Assembly (NCBI RefSeq): GCF_040958095.1
Contig: NC_091152.1
Coordinates: 19,288,881-19,352,880 of the forward strand
Source: Procambarus clarkii
Taxonomy: Eukaryota; Arthropoda; Malacostraca; Decapoda; Cambaridae
DNA length: 64,000 bases
Reading direction: 5' to 3'
The notes beneath the pieces were generated by a model, which was not told where the DNA came from, made no database searches, and worked only from the letters and a program-made list of their open reading frames with translations. Both the position numbers and the translations under genes were made by a program. Below, in pieces: positions 21,160-32,299 of the stretch (position 1 is its first letter; the number at the start of each line of letters is the position of its first letter).

Positions 21160-21580
21160 ACAGTGGACCGTTAGATATTCCATAATCGGAACTTTACCTG
21201 AATTTACCTGAGGGCCACTAACCCTAGTATCCTCGACAAGGACAGGAAGCCGGCGGCTTGTCGAAGGTCCCCCTATATGCCTTGATGATATTCTCCAGTT
21301 GTCCTTTAAAAGTTACCAGAGTTTTGTCATTTACGGCTGTGGCGGGTAGGCGGTTCCATGGGTAAACCCTGTGTGTGGAAAAGCATCTGGTGTTCTCAGT
21401 CCAAGATTGTGGCTTGTTGAGCTTGTAACTGCTGCTCCTTGTTAGTGTTACAAATGACCCTTTGAAGACATTCTCCGGGTCAACATTCAGCAAATTGTTC
21501 AGTATTCTATAAGTTTCAATGAGATCTCCCATCTCATGCCTGGTTAACAGTGTTGTTAGCCCTGTGGCCCTCAACCGTTA
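21160..21580 (-). pseudogene. LINE C-terminal fragment
   Basis: Minus strand, 116 open codons: GLTTLLTRHEMGDLIETYRI then NTRCFSTHRVYPWNRLPA and TFKGQLENI. This is the post-RT C-terminal region of a non-LTR element. Its 5' end grades into the 63-bp array, whose unit encodes the LRATGLTTLL stretch. Confidence 0.85.
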
Positions 21581-22795
21581 CCTCTGGCATGATTTATGTT
21601 GTCTGGTTAACAGTGTTGTTAGCCCTGTGGCCCTCAGCCGTTACCTCTGGCATGATTTATGTTGTCTGGTTAACAGTGTTGTTAGCCCTGTGGCCCTCAA
21701 CCGTTACCTCTGGCATGATTTATGTTGCCTGGTTGAAAGCGTTGTTAGCCCTGTGGCCCTCAACCGTTACCTCTGGCATGATTTATGTTGCCTGGTTAAC
21801 AGTGTTGTTAGCTCTGTGGCTCTCAGCCGCTCCTGGTGCCACAGTTGACTTTCCTCTGGCATGATTTATGTTGCCTGGTTAACAGTGTTGTTAGCTCTGT
21901 GGCCCTCAGCCGCTCCTGGTGCCACAGTTGACTTACCTCTGGCATGATTTATGTTGCCTGGTTAACAGTGTTGTTAGCTCTGTGGCCCTCAGCCGCTCCT
22001 GGTGCCACAGTTGACTTTCCTCTGGCATGATTTATGTTGCCTGGTTAACAGTGTTGTTAGCTCTGTGGCCCTCAGTCGCTCCTGGTGCCACAGTTGACTT
22101 ACCTCTGGCATGATTTATGTTGCCTGGTTAACAGTGTTGTTAGCTCTGTGGCCCTCAGCCGCTCCTGGTGCCACAGTTGACTTTCCTCTGGCATGATTTA
22201 TGTTGCCTGGTTAACAGTGTTGTTAGTTCTGTGGCCCTCAGCCGCTCCTGGTGCCACAGTTGACTTACCTCTGGCAGGATTTATGTTGCCTGGTTAACAG
22301 TGTTGTTAGCTCTGTGGCCCTCAGCCGCTCCTGGTGCCACAGTTGACTTTCCTCTGGCATGATTTATGTTGCCTGGTTAACAGTGTTGTTAGCTCTGTGG
22401 CCCTCAGCCGCTCCTGGTGCCACAGTTGACTTACCTCTGGCATGATTTATGTTGCCTGGTTAACAGTGTTGTTAGCCCTGTGGCCCTCAGCCGCTCCTGG
22501 TGCCACAGTTGACTTACCTCTGGCATGATTTATGTTGCCTGGTTAACAGTGTTGTTAGCCCTGTGGCCCTCAGCCGCTCCTGGTGCCACAGTTGACTTTC
22601 CTCTGGCATGATTTATGTTGCCTGGTTAACAGTGTTGTTAGCTCTGTGGCCCTCAGCCGCTCCTGGTGCCACAGTTGACTTACCTCTGGCATGATTTATG
22701 TTGCCTGGTTAACAGTGTTGTTAGCCCTGTGGCCCTCAGCCGCTCCTGGTGCCACAGTGGACTTACCTCTGGCAGGATTTTGAGTGGCGCTGCCT
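21539..22795. repeat. 63-bp then 83-bp tandem array grown from LINE coding DNA
   Basis: The first copies are 63 bp apart (21582, 21645 and on). From about 21854 the period is 83 bp, the same unit plus about 20 bp (CTCCTGGTGCCACAGTTGAC). Units contain CTCTGGCATGATTTATGTTG. The 83-bp units alternate between a TTTCC and a TTACC junction for eight copies, a 166-bp higher-order repeat. LINE coding sequence abuts the left edge. Confidence 0.93.
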
Positions 22796-22959
22796 AATAA
22801 ACTCGCCCCTCGGGGCAAAATTAACAAAAAAATTACATTGGGTTATTTTTGTTCGTGCGCTACTGCCTGTTATGTAACATATATTGAGTGTTGGAGTTAG
22901 ACTGCGAGGTCCTCATCTACATCAATGTTGTGTAATGTAATGTTATTAATGTGGTAGTT
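22796..22959. other. Short interval, no gene seen
   Basis: It contains CGCCCCTCGGGGC, a small palindrome, and an A-rich stretch. Probably decayed LINE sequence between the RT fragment and the array. Confidence 0.4.
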
Positions 22960-23156
22960 GTGGTGGTGGTTGTGATGCCCCACATGCAAGGTCTTCCATT
23001 TGTCAATATTAACAAGCGTTTGTCAGTCTTCTGACCATGTGTGGCGTTCTTGTAGATCTGTTTATAAGACTTCAATATCATTATCAGTCCCCACTTTACC
23101 ATAAATCTTTGTTGTGTCGTCTGCAAATTTGATGATGTGGTTTGTGATATTCTCAT
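22960..23156 (-). pseudogene. LINE RT catalytic fragment (FADD)
   Basis: Minus strand reads NHIIKFADDTTKIYGKVGTD then ERHTWSEDWQTLVNIDKWK, the palm of a non-LTR RT with its catalytic box intact. Truncated on both sides. It may belong to the same copy as the C-terminal piece at 21160-21580, with the 63/83-bp array between. Confidence 0.85.
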
Positions 23157-23735
23157 GTACTCACCTAGTTGTGCTTGCGGGGGTTGAGCTCTGGCTCTTT
23201 GGTCCCACCTCTCAACCGTCAATCAACAGGTGTACAGATTCCTGAGCCTATCGGGCTCTATCATATCTACACTTGAAACTGTGTATGGAGTCAGCCTCCA
23301 CCACATCACCCCCTAATGCATTCCATTTGTCAACCACTCTGACACTAAAAAAGTTCTTTCTAATATCTCTGTGGCTCATTTGGGCACTCAGTTTCCACCT
23401 GTGCCCCTAGTGCGTGTTCCCCTTGTGTTAAATAGACTGTCTTTATCTACCCTATCAATCCCCTTCAGAATCTTGAATGTGGTGATCATGTCCCCCCCTA
23501 ACTCTTCTGTCTTCCAGCGAAGTGAGGTTCAATTCCCGCAGTCTCTCCTCGTAGCTCATACCTCTCAGCTCGGGTACTAGTCTGGTGGCAAACCTTTGAA
23601 CCTTTTCCAGTTTAGTCTTATCCTTGACTAGATATGGACACCATGCTGGGGCTGCATACTCCAGGATTGGCCTGACATATGTGGTATACAAAGTTCTGAA
23701 TGATTCTTTACACAAGTTTCTGAATGTATGTGACT
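23157..23735 (-). pseudogene. LINE family A, C-terminal region and 3' tail
   Basis: Same family as 6412-7212: YVRPILEYAAPAWCPYLV, MSYEERLRELNLTSLEDRR. It ends at 23157 with the tail CACCTAGTTGTGCTTG on the plus strand. It is frameshifted in the C-terminal domain and 5'-truncated near 23735. Confidence 0.88.
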
Positions 23736-23902
23736 GATGATTATGACACGAGGGTTGGTCCCAAGATGGCCGCCTGTGGTACACCACTTACCACATTCCT
23801 CCAGTCACATCCATTCTCACTTAGCACCACTCTTTGTTTTCTCTCTTATAACCATTCTAATATTCTTCCATTTATTCCATGTCGGATTTATTCCATCATT
23901 TA

Positions 23903-24150
23903 GGGAGCCGGTCGGCCGAGCGGACAGCACGCTGGACTTGTGATCCTGGGTTCGATCCCAGGCGCCGGCGAGAAAAAAACAATGGGCAGAGTTTCTTTCA
24001 ACCTATGCCCCTGTTACCTAGCAGTAAAATAGGTACCTGGGAGTTAGTCAGCTGTCACGGGCTGCTTCCTGGGGGTGGAGGCCTGGTCGAGGACCGGGCC
24101 GCGGGGACACTATATAAAGCCCCGAAATCATCTCAAGATAACCTCAAGAT
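23903..24150 (+). mobile_element. tRNA-derived SINE, family 1
   Basis: Full head (GGTCGGCCGAGCGGAC, GGTTCGATCCC), central domain, GGACCGGGCCGCGG block and CTCAAGATAACCTCAAGAT tail. It directly abuts LINE RT sequence on the right. Confidence 0.93.
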
Positions 24151-24276
24151 GTCCATGTAATTTCCTTGTCAGTGTTTCCTGTGGGACCTTATCAAAAGCT
24201 TTAGCAAAATCCATGTGTATAATAAATCAAGCGGAAGTTCTTTGTCTGAGTAACTGGTTACCGTTTCCAAAAATGT

Positions 24277-24493
24277 GAGCAGGTTTGTAAGGCAGGATCT
24301 ATATTTAGAGCAGGTTTGTAAGGCAGGATCTATATTTAGAGCAGGTTTGTAAGGCAGGATCTATATTTAGAGCAGGTTTGTAAGGCAGGATCTATATTTA
24401 GAGCAGGTTTGTAAGGCAGGATCTATATTTAGAGCAGGTTTGTAAGGCAGGATCTATATTTAGAGCAGGTTTGTAAGGCAGGATCTATATTTA
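24277..24493. repeat. 31-bp tandem repeat, exactly 7 copies, inside LINE RT
   Basis: 217 bp is 7 x 31. Units start GAGCAGGTTTGTAAGGCAGG and end TCTATATTTA, and are identical by eye. On the minus strand the unit encodes the RT motif SCLTNLL, so a piece of the LINE's own coding sequence was amplified. LINE sequence continues on both sides. Confidence 0.96.
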
Positions 24494-24705
24494 ACACACC
24501 AACGTTCTGTCGATTTTAGAAGATTGTTCAGTGAAAGATGGGGAGTGATTCCCGCCCTTAGGACTCTCTCCAGGAGCTTGCAGGTGTGTCGTGTCATGCT
24601 GATTCTCTGGTTATTCTCACCTGAACTCTTTCTCCCTTTTTTAAATTGGGTTGACATTTGTATGCTTTCAATCTAGGGGGACTTTTGTGAAAAGTGATTT
24701 CAGTG

Positions 24706-24962
24706 GTTATCTTGAGATGATGAGATCTTGAGATGATTTCGGGGCTTTAGAGTCCCCGCGGCCCGGTCCTCGACCAGGCCTCCACCCCCAGGAAGCAGCC
24801 CGTGACAGCTGACTAACACCCAGGTACCTATTTTACTGCTAGGTAACAGGGGGCATAGGGTGAAAGAAACTCTGCCCATTGTTTCTCGCCGGCGCCTGGG
24901 ATCGAACCCAGGACCACAGGATCACAAGTCCAGTGTGGTGTCCGCTCGGCCGACCTGCTCCC
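24706..24962 (-). mobile_element. tRNA-derived SINE, family 1
   Basis: A minus copy, complete from tail (with a duplicated CTTGAGATGAT) to head (CCGCTCGGCCGACCTGCTCC on the plus strand). Inserted in the LINE at 24151-25146. Confidence 0.92.
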
Positions 24963-25146
24963 GACCGGTGGTGGGTACAGTTCTTCTGCCAGTTCCTCTA
25001 CGACTCTTTTACAATTCTTTTTGAATTGTATTCCATCTACAACTGCGGCTTTTGAGTCTTTTTAGTTTGTCATTGTTATTCCGGATTATTTCGCGTGTTA
25101 TTTTTATATTCGTAAATCCATTCTCTTCTCCTTGAGACATTCGTGT

Positions 25147-25239
25147 TTACTAGTTGTGTTTTTGCGGGGGTTGAGCTTTGCTCTTTCGGCCCGCCTCTCA
25201 ACTGTCAATCAACTGTTTACTAACTACTAACTTACTAAC

Positions 25240-25272
<33 letters not shown>

Positions 25273-25470
25273 CCCACACCACCCACACACACACACACCC
25301 CAGGAAGCAGCCCGTGACAGCTGACTAACTCCCAGGTACCTATTTACTGCTAGGTAACAGGGGCACTTAGGGTGAAAGAAACTTTGCCCATTTGTTTCTG
25401 CCTCGTGCGGGAATCGAACCCGCGCCACAGAATTACGAGTCCTGCGCGCTATCCACCAGGCTACGAGGCC
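25147..25470 (-). mobile_element. SINE with Thr-like tRNA head and LINE-A tail, complete
   Basis: The head (25399-25469) folds as a tRNA: acceptor GCCTCGT pairs with ACGAGGC, the B box is GGTTCGATTCC, and the anticodon loop CTCGTAA would read CGT (Thr-like). Next come the shared central domain (ACCTAGCAGTAAATAGGT on the element strand), a (TG)n/poly(A) linker (poly-T on plus at 25243-25272), and the LINE-A tail down to 25147. This copy shows the full architecture of the family. Confidence 0.9.
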
Positions 25471-26148
25471 CCCCTCGTGTGGGTGATGGGATGTTATCTA
25501 ACCTTTCTAGTGTGAACACTGACGTCAAATAGTCATTTAATGTGCAGGCGATGAGTCACAATAACGTGGCTGAAGTATGTTGACCAGACCACACACTAGA
25601 AGGTGAAGGGACGACGACGACGTTTCGGTCCGTCCTGGACCATTCTCAAGTCCATTGTGGATCAAGTCAAGTCGGTTCATTTAATGTGTTTGCTGCCCTC
25701 TTATCATCCATTATAAATTGGTCAGTCTCATCTTTAAGGGGTCCTTGTTTTGGTGGTATTTCATATATAGGCATAGAACGATTTGGGATCTGTGTTTATT
25801 TGGGGCAAGTTGTCATTCATAGTTTTTTTTTCTGATGTGATATCCTGGGTGGGTGAGTTTAGCGCCGTCTTGTATATCTTATAATCTATGATGTCCGTCG
25901 TGGGTTGAGATGTTCTCAAAAGGTTTATCTTGGTTATCAATGGTTGTCTTACTGCCCGAGTTATCCAGCTTGTTAACTTTCTTTTCTTTCTCCTTTTTTG
26001 GCCAGTATTTTTGGATGAGTTCCGTGATGACTCCTTCAAGTTTGGCCCATGATGATTCCTCGCTATGTTCACCTGTTAGGTGCCCCCAGGAGATGCTCTG
26101 ACGGTCCTCCTTGATGGCTTGTGATGGAGCAGTGGAGCTCTGCTGCCA
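25471..26148 (-). pseudogene. LINE linker region between endonuclease and RT
   Basis: Minus strand encodes WAKLEGVITELIQKYWPKK, SWITRAVRQPLITKINLLR, DPKSFYAYI, then KDETDQFIMDDKRAANTLN and VFTLERLDNIP. These are typical of the segment preceding RT in CR1/Jockey-type elements. A 132-bp insertion (25545-25676) and a frameshift break it. Its 5' side runs straight into the 21-bp array. Confidence 0.85.
25545..25676 (-). mobile_element. Short Penelope/retrozyme-like retroposon with 12-bp TSD
   Basis: TCATTTAATGTG is present at 25533-25544 and again at 25677-25688, flanking a 132-bp insert in LINE DNA. The insert starts CAGGCGATGAGTCACAATAA. On the minus strand it contains GGTCCAGGACGGACCGAAAC, a hairpin followed by GAAAC. 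Its relative is at 36260-36416. Confidence 0.85.
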
Positions 26149-29100
26149 GCACCCTTCACCCTGGTCCTCCCCACCCTCACCCTGGTCCTCCCCACCCTCA
26201 CCCTGGTCCTCCCCACCCTCACCCTGATCCTCCCCACCCTCACCCTGGTCCTCCTCACCCTCACCCTGATCCTCCCCACCCTCACCCTGGTCCTCCTCAC
26301 CCTGGTCCTCCCCACCCTCACCCTGGTCCTCCCCACCCTCACCCTGGTCCTCCCCACCCTCACCCTGGTCCTCCCCACCCTCACCCTGGTCCTCCCCACC
26401 CTCACCCTGGTCCTCCCCACCCTCACCCTGGTCCTCCCCACCCTCACCCTGGTCCTCCCCACCCTCACCCTGGTCCTCCCCACCCTCACCCTTCACCCTG
26501 GTCCTCCCCATCCTCACCCTGGTCCTCCCCACCCTCACCCTGATCCTCCCCACCCTCACCCTGATCCTCCCCACCCTCACCCTGGTCCTCCCCACCCTCA
26601 CCCTTCACCCTGGTCCTCCCCACCCTCACCCTGGTCCTCTCCACCCTCACCCTTCACCCTGGTCCTCCCCACCCTCACCCTGATCCTCCCCACCCTCACC
26701 CTGATCCTCCCCACCCTCACCCTGGTCCTCCCCACCCTCACCCTTCACCCTAGTCCTCCCCACCCTCACCCTGGTCCTCCCCACCCTCACCCTGGTCCTC
26801 CCCACCCTCACCCTTCACCCTGGTCCTCCCCACCCTCACCCTGGTCCTCCCCACCCTCACCCTGATCCTCCCCACCCTCACCCTGATCCTCCCCACCCTC
26901 ACCCTGGTCCTCCCCACCCTCACCCTTCACCCTGGTCCTCCCCACCCTCACCCTGGTCCTCCCCACCCTCACCCTTCACCCTGGTCCTCCCCACCCTCAC
27001 CCTGGTCCTCCCCACCCTCACCCTGATCCTCCCCACCCTCACCCTGATCCTCCCCACCCTCACCCTGGTCCTCCCCACCCTCACCCTTCACCCTGGTCCT
27101 CCCCACCCTCACCCTGGTCCTCCCCACCCTCACCCTGGTCCTCCCCACCCTCACCCTTCACCCTGGTCCTCCCCACCCTCACCCTGGTCCTCCCCACCCT
27201 CACCCTGGTCCTCCCCACCCTCACCCTGGTCCTCCCCACCCTCACCCTTCACCCTGGTCCTCCTCACCCTCACCCTTCACCCTGGTCCTCCCCACCCTCA
27301 CCCTTCGCCCTGGTCCTCCTCACCCTTCACCCTGGTCCTCCCCACCCTCACCCTGGTCCTCCCCACCCTCACCCTGGTCCTCCCCACCCTCACCCTGGTC
27401 CTCCCCACCCTCACCCCTGGTCCTCCCCACCCTCACCCTGGTCCTCCCCACCCTCACCCTGGTCCTCCCCACCCTCACCCTGGTCCTCCCCACCCTCACC
27501 CTGGTCCTCCCCACCCTCACCCTGGTCCTCCCCACCCTCACCCTGGTCCTCCCCACCCTCACCCTGATCCTCCCCACCCTCACCCTGATCCTCCCCACCC
27601 TCACCCTGGTCCTCCCCACCCTCACCCTGGTCCTCCCCACCCTCACCCTGGTCCTCCCCACCCTCACCCTGATCCTCCCCACCCTCACCCTGGTCCTCCC
27701 CACCCTCACCCTGGTCCTCCCCACCCTCACCCTTCACCCTGGTCCTCCCCACCCTCACAATTCACCCTGGTCCTCCCCACCCTCACCCTTCACCCTGGTC
27801 CTCCCCACCCTCACCCTGATCCTCCCCACCCTCACCCTGGTCCTCACTGGTCCTCCCCACCCTCACCCTGATCTTCCCCACCCTCACCCTAATCTTCCCC
27901 ACCCTCACCCTGGTCCTCACTGGTCCTCCCCACCCTCACCCTGATCCTCCCCACCCTCACCCTAATCTTCCCCACCCTCACCCTGATCTTCCCCACCCTC
28001 ACCCTAATCCTCCCCACCCTCACCCTGATCCTCCCCACCCTCACCCTAATCCTCCCCACCCTCACCCTGATCTTCCCCACCCTCACCCTAATCTTCCCCA
28101 CCCTCACCCTGGTCCTCACTGGTCCTCCCCACCCTCACCCTGATCCTCCCCACCCTCACCCTAATCCTCCCCACCCTCACCCTAATCCTCCCCACCCTCA
28201 CCCTGATCCTCCCCACCCTCACCCTGATCCTCCCCACCCTCACCCTGATCCTCCCCACCCTCACCCTGATCCTCCCCACCCTCACCCTGATCTTCCCCAC
28301 CCTCACCCTAATCTTCCCCACCCTCACCCTAATCTTCCCCACCCTCACCCTGATCCTCCCCACCCTCACCCTAATCCTCCCCACCCTCACCCTGGTCCTC
28401 CCCACCCTCACCCTAATCCTCCCCACCCTCACCCTGATCCTCCCCACCCTCACCCTGATCCTCCCCACCCTCACCCTGATCCTCCCCACCCTCACCCTGA
28501 TCCTCCCCACCCTCACCCTAATCCTCCCCATCCTCACCCTGATCCTCCCCACCCTCACCCTGATCCTCCCCACCCTCACCCTAATCCTCCCCACCCTCAC
28601 CCTGATCTTCCCCACCCTCACCCTAATCTTCCCCACCCTCACCCTGATCCTCCCCACCCTCACCCTGGTCCTCCCCACCCTCACCCTAATCCTCCCCACC
28701 CTCACCCTGATCCTCCCCATCCTCACCCTGATCCTCCCCTCCCTCACCCTGGTCCTCCCCACCCTCACCCTGGTCCTCCCCTCCCTCACCCTGGTCCTCC
28801 CCTCCCTCACCCTGGTCCTCCCCACCCTCACCCTGATCCTCCCCACCCTCACCCTGGTCCTCCCCACCCTCACCCTGGTCCTCCCCACCCTCACCCTGAT
28901 CCTCCCCATCCTCACCCTGATCCTCCCCACCCTCACCCTGGTCCTCCCCACCCTCACCCTGGTCCTCCCCACCCTCACCCTGATCCTCCCCACCCTCACC
29001 CTGGTCCTCCCCACCCTCACCCTGATCCTCCCCACCCTCACCCTGGTCCTCCCCACCCTCACCCTGATCCTCCCCATCCTCACCCTGATCCTCCCCACCC

Positions 29101-29622
29101 TCACCCTGGTCCTCCCCACCCTCACCCTGGTCCTCCCCACCCTCACCCTGATCCTCCCCACCCTCACCCTGGTCCTCCCCACCCTCACCCTGATCCTCCC
29201 CATCCTCACCCTGATCCTCCCCACCCTCACCCTGGTCCTCCCCACCCTCACCCTGGTCCTCCCCACCCTCACCCTGATCCTCCCCACCCTCACCCTGGTC
29301 CTCCCCACCCTCACCCTGATCCTCCCCACCCTCACCCTGGTCCTCCCCACCCTCACCCTGATCCTCCCCATCCTCACCCTGATCCTCCCCACCCTCACCC
29401 TGGTCCTCCCCACCCTCACCCTGGTCCTCCCCACCCTCACCCTGATCCTCCCCACCCTCACCCTGGTCCTCCCCACCCTCACCCTGATCCTCCCCATCCT
29501 CACCCTGATCCTCCCCACCCTCACCCTGGTCCTCCCCACCCTCACCCTGGTCCTCCCCACCCTCACCCTGATCCTCCCCACCCTCACCCTGGTCCTCCCC
29601 ACCCTCACCCTGATCCTCCCCA
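26149..29622. repeat. 21-bp minisatellite, about 165 copies
   Basis: The unit is CCCTCACCCTGGTCCTCCCCA with GGTCC/GATCC/AATCC/GATCTTCC variants. GGTCC dominates the left part and AATC forms cluster at 27.9-28.7 kb. A six-unit block containing CCCATCCTC recurs across 28.7-29.6 kb. 21 bp is seven codons, so each minus frame gives a heptad such as EGGEDQG or RVRVGRI. These are not protein genes. Confidence 0.96.
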
Positions 29623-30330
29623 CCTGGCCCCAAATGACTTTTACTCTGGGACCAAAACAAACATTAGGGTCCAAGTCTTTTCAGCAAAATAACATCTACA
29701 CAATTCCTGGATAACTTGTAACATAGAATTGTCAGGCTCCTTGTTGCCATTTGCCAGCGTAATCAACGTTGCATCGTTAGTACAGGTAACTGATAACAAC
29801 TGATAACTGATCACCTAAAATTAAAATGCATAAATCCATGAAATATCTCCTGGATTTTGATGGTAATCAAAATACTGTTATATCGGCGCCCACGTCAAGT
29901 TAGCAACCCGTCCTCATAATAAAATGTCACATATTTGACGTATATGTTATCTAGCTAAGGCCAGAAATTATGTACTAGAAAGTTATAGCGGCTCGCTATA
30001 TTTACATAATGCCCCGTTTTCTGTAAGGTTAGCATATGGGTACTGAAGCCTAAATTAGGAGGACAGTGCTAATTGCAAGTATAAATCCACGAAACCTGTA
30101 GATCATCATGATACTGTTGTGATTGTTGACAGTGTGACGTCACATGATCACATTCTCTCTCTCTCCAGCCTGTGGGGTCAATAAGCACTTGTATCAGAAG
30201 GAACTTTTTGCAAGGAAAATTCGAGTCACTAATATTTGAATTACTTGTATACATCTATGAAACGTTATCAAACTATTGCGAGAATATATCACAGCCTACC
30301 TTAAATCAACTTATATTTCTATAGAGAACT
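29623..30330. other. AT-rich interval, no gene seen
   Basis: About 700 bp without recognisable repeat, RNA or coding gene. Short open frames here have no domain that I can recognise. Confidence 0.5.
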
Positions 30331-30589
30331 GGGGCCAGATTCACGAAGCACTCACGCAAGCACTTACGAACCTGTACATCTTTTCTCAATCTTTGGCGGC
30401 TTTGTTTACAATTATTAAACAGTTAATGAGCTCGGAAGCACCAGGAGGCTGTTTATAACAATAACAACAGTTGATTGGCAAGTTTTCACGCTTGTAAACT
30501 GTTTAATAAATGTAAACAAAGCCGTCAAAGATTGAGGAAAGATGTACACGTTCGTAAGTGCTTGCGTAACTGCTTCGTGAATCTGGCCG
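30331..30589. mobile_element. Fold-back MITE, copy 1
   Basis: Ends GGGGCCAGATTCACGAAGCA and TGCTTCGTGAATCTGGCC are inverted, and the arms stay complementary inward through the CAATCTTTGGCGGCTTTG region to AAACAGTT. The middle reads GAGCTCGGAAGCACCAGG. No coding capacity. Same family as 36899-37157. Confidence 0.88.
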
Positions 30590-31082
30590 CCCTGGTTCCT
30601 AAAGAGCCATGGTCGCTGGGGGGGAGGGGGGAGAATCTTTTTTGCAATATATAGAGGCCATAAGTTGAGGAAATGTACAGGTTATGGTACCAGAGGATAC
30701 AAGGGGGGAGGGGGGAGTATATGGGACCATACCTTGAGGTGCTTCCGGGGCTTAGCGTGCCCGCGGCCCGGTCCTCGACCAGACCATTAATTAGGACGCT
30801 ACAGGTACAAGGATCAGTGACCGTAAAGAGTGTGAAACCACCTCTATAGAGCAGTGAACAACCTCACTACAAGCAAGAGGCCTCACAGTTAACTACAGAG
30901 GCTGCTAATGGGCCTCTATACATGTAAGACTTGACTGTAATCATAGGCTGCTGGTGTAAGATATCTTACAAGGTGCCAAGATATCTGAAGTAATCAGCTA
31001 CCCGCGCATGTATATACATTTATCAATGTAGCCATGAATGCAAACATTAAACATGGCCGTCTATAAATTGTGTGTTATCTTC
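30590..31082. other. Interval with a SINE-1 remnant, no gene seen
   Basis: A piece of family-1 SINE tail in minus orientation lies at about 30732-30785 (CGCGGCCCGGTCCTCGACCA). The rest is unremarkable apart from G-rich runs near 30620 and 30705. Confidence 0.55.
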
Positions 31083-31317
31083 TTATCTTGAGATGATTTC
31101 GGGGCTTTAGTGTCCCCGCGGCCCGGTCCTCGACCTGGCCTCCACCCCCAGGAAGCAGCCCGTAACAGCTAACACCCAGGTACTTATTTTACTGCTAGGT
31201 AACAGGGGCATAGGGTGAAAGAAACTCTGCCCATTGTTTCTCGCCGGCGCCTGGGATCGAACCCAGGACCACATGATCACAAGTCCAGCGTGCTGTCCGC
31301 TCGGCCGACCGGCTCCC
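31083..31317 (-). mobile_element. tRNA-derived SINE, family 1
   Basis: A near-complete minus copy from tail to head, with a small deletion in the central domain (ACAGCTAACACC for ACAGCTGACTAACACC). B box and A box are both present. Confidence 0.92.
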
Positions 31318-31557
31318 AATGTTCCCAATGCTACCTAACCCAGTGTTCCTGCTATAGAAATATATATAGATAATGGATGCCTCTGGCAAAGACAGCGGGC
31401 GGCGGTAGCCTCGTGTTCCCGCCAACCGTCCCAATGTTATTCAAATTTATAATTCTCTCTCTCCTACATTGATAGATTAGTTTATTATGTCGTCTACTGT
31501 ATTTCAACATTTAACACTAATCTCCAGTCATAACTTTGTCGTCAAATGTACACGGAC

Positions 31558-31578
31558 CAGGATATATTTATTTATTTA

Positions 31579-31622
<44 letters not shown>

Positions 31623-31830
31623 AGAAGGTACATTGGGTTAGTGAGAATACATTGGATAGTACAGTATTTACACTCTTGTAAAGCCACTAGTACGCGCAGC
31701 GTTTCGGGCAGGTCCTTAATCTAGCAGATAATTTTAAGTAGGTAAATTCAATCAGAATTGATAAATGATAAAGATTACAAGAGAAAAATGCTCGAAATGA
31801 AAAATGAAAAATATATAATGCTCGTGACTG
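31558..31830 (-). mobile_element. SINE/Penelope-type 3' fragment with (TTTA)n(TA)n, copy 1
   Basis: (TTTA)n/(TA)n at 31558-31620, then ACAAGAAGGTACATTGGGTT and the conserved block CCACTAGTACGCGCAGCGTT. TTTCGGGCAGGTCCTTAATC follows. The same block ends the family-2 SINEs. A second copy is at 54255-54600. No tRNA head is attached. Confidence 0.75.
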
Positions 31831-31892
31831 TTATTTATACATTTTTAAAGGAAGTTCTCACATTATTAATGCAGCCGATACACACACTTATT

Positions 31893-32180
31893 GGCCGCTG
31901 GTAGCTGAGTGGACAGTGTGCGGGACTAGTAATCCTGTGGCCCGGGGTTCGATTCCCGGCGTGGAACAATAGGTAGTTTTTTTTCACCCTGATGTTCCTG
32001 TTCACCTAGCAGTAAATAGGTACCTGGGAGTTAGACAGCTGTTACGGGCTGCTTCCTGGGTGTGTGTGTGTGAAAAAAGAAATTGTAGTTAGTAACAGTT
32101 GATTGAGTGACAGTTGAGAGGCGGGCTGTAAGTGCAGAGCTCAACCCCCGCAAGCACAACTGGGTGAATACAACTGGGTG
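31893..32180 (+). mobile_element. SINE with a third tRNA head, shared domain and LINE-A tail
   Basis: The head GCTGGTAGCTGAGTGGACAG and GGTTCGATTCCC is followed by CACCTAGCAGTAAATAGGTA and ACAGCTGTTACGGGCTGC. Then come a (TG)n/A-rich linker and the LINE-A tail GTTGAGAGGCGG...CAACCCCCGCAAGCACAAC. The head differs from the other families while the body and tail are shared. Confidence 0.9.
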
Positions 32181-32228
32181 AATACAACTGGGTGAATACA
32201 ATTGGGTGAATACAACTGGGTGAATACA
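32159..32228. repeat. 14-bp repeat at a SINE 3' end, 5 copies
   Basis: AACTGGGTGAATAC is repeated five times, one unit with AATTGGG. It sits exactly where the LINE-A tail ends, like the terminal short repeats of CR1-type elements. Confidence 0.93.
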
Positions 32229-32299
32229 GCGCCTGGGGCGTACTGGCAACTGTCAACAGTGGGAGAGTACCACCCACGTCAACAGTGAAACGGGGTACA

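Larger units (their letters stand above)
24151..25146 (-). pseudogene. LINE RT fragment split by a SINE and by a 31-bp array
   Basis: Minus strand, 5' to 3': KAAVVDGIQ near 25070, then a family-1 SINE at 24706-24962. MTRHTCKLLERVL follows near 24580, then SCLTNLL inside the 31-bp array. Last comes the catalytic block MDFAKAFDKVPQETL near 24200. Several frameshifts make it a dead copy. The RT region is the same as that at 55991-56496. Confidence 0.85.

Noticed and set aside
24277..24493. CRISPR-like regular repeats
   Set aside because: Units are directly joined with no unique spacers, the genome is eukaryotic, and the unit is LINE coding DNA.
25399..25469. tRNA-Thr gene (well-formed cloverleaf)
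   Set aside because: It is the head of a complete SINE with central domain, linker and LINE tail, so it is not a free tRNA gene.
25545..25676. Intact hammerhead ribozyme
   Set aside because: Stem II and GAAAC are present but no CUGAUGA box in the right place, so only a remnant or look-alike is claimed.
26076..29674. Heptad proteins EGGEDQG and RVRVGRI
   Set aside because: A 21-bp period preserves frame by arithmetic. No start context, terminus or conserved flanking domain apart from LINE remnants.
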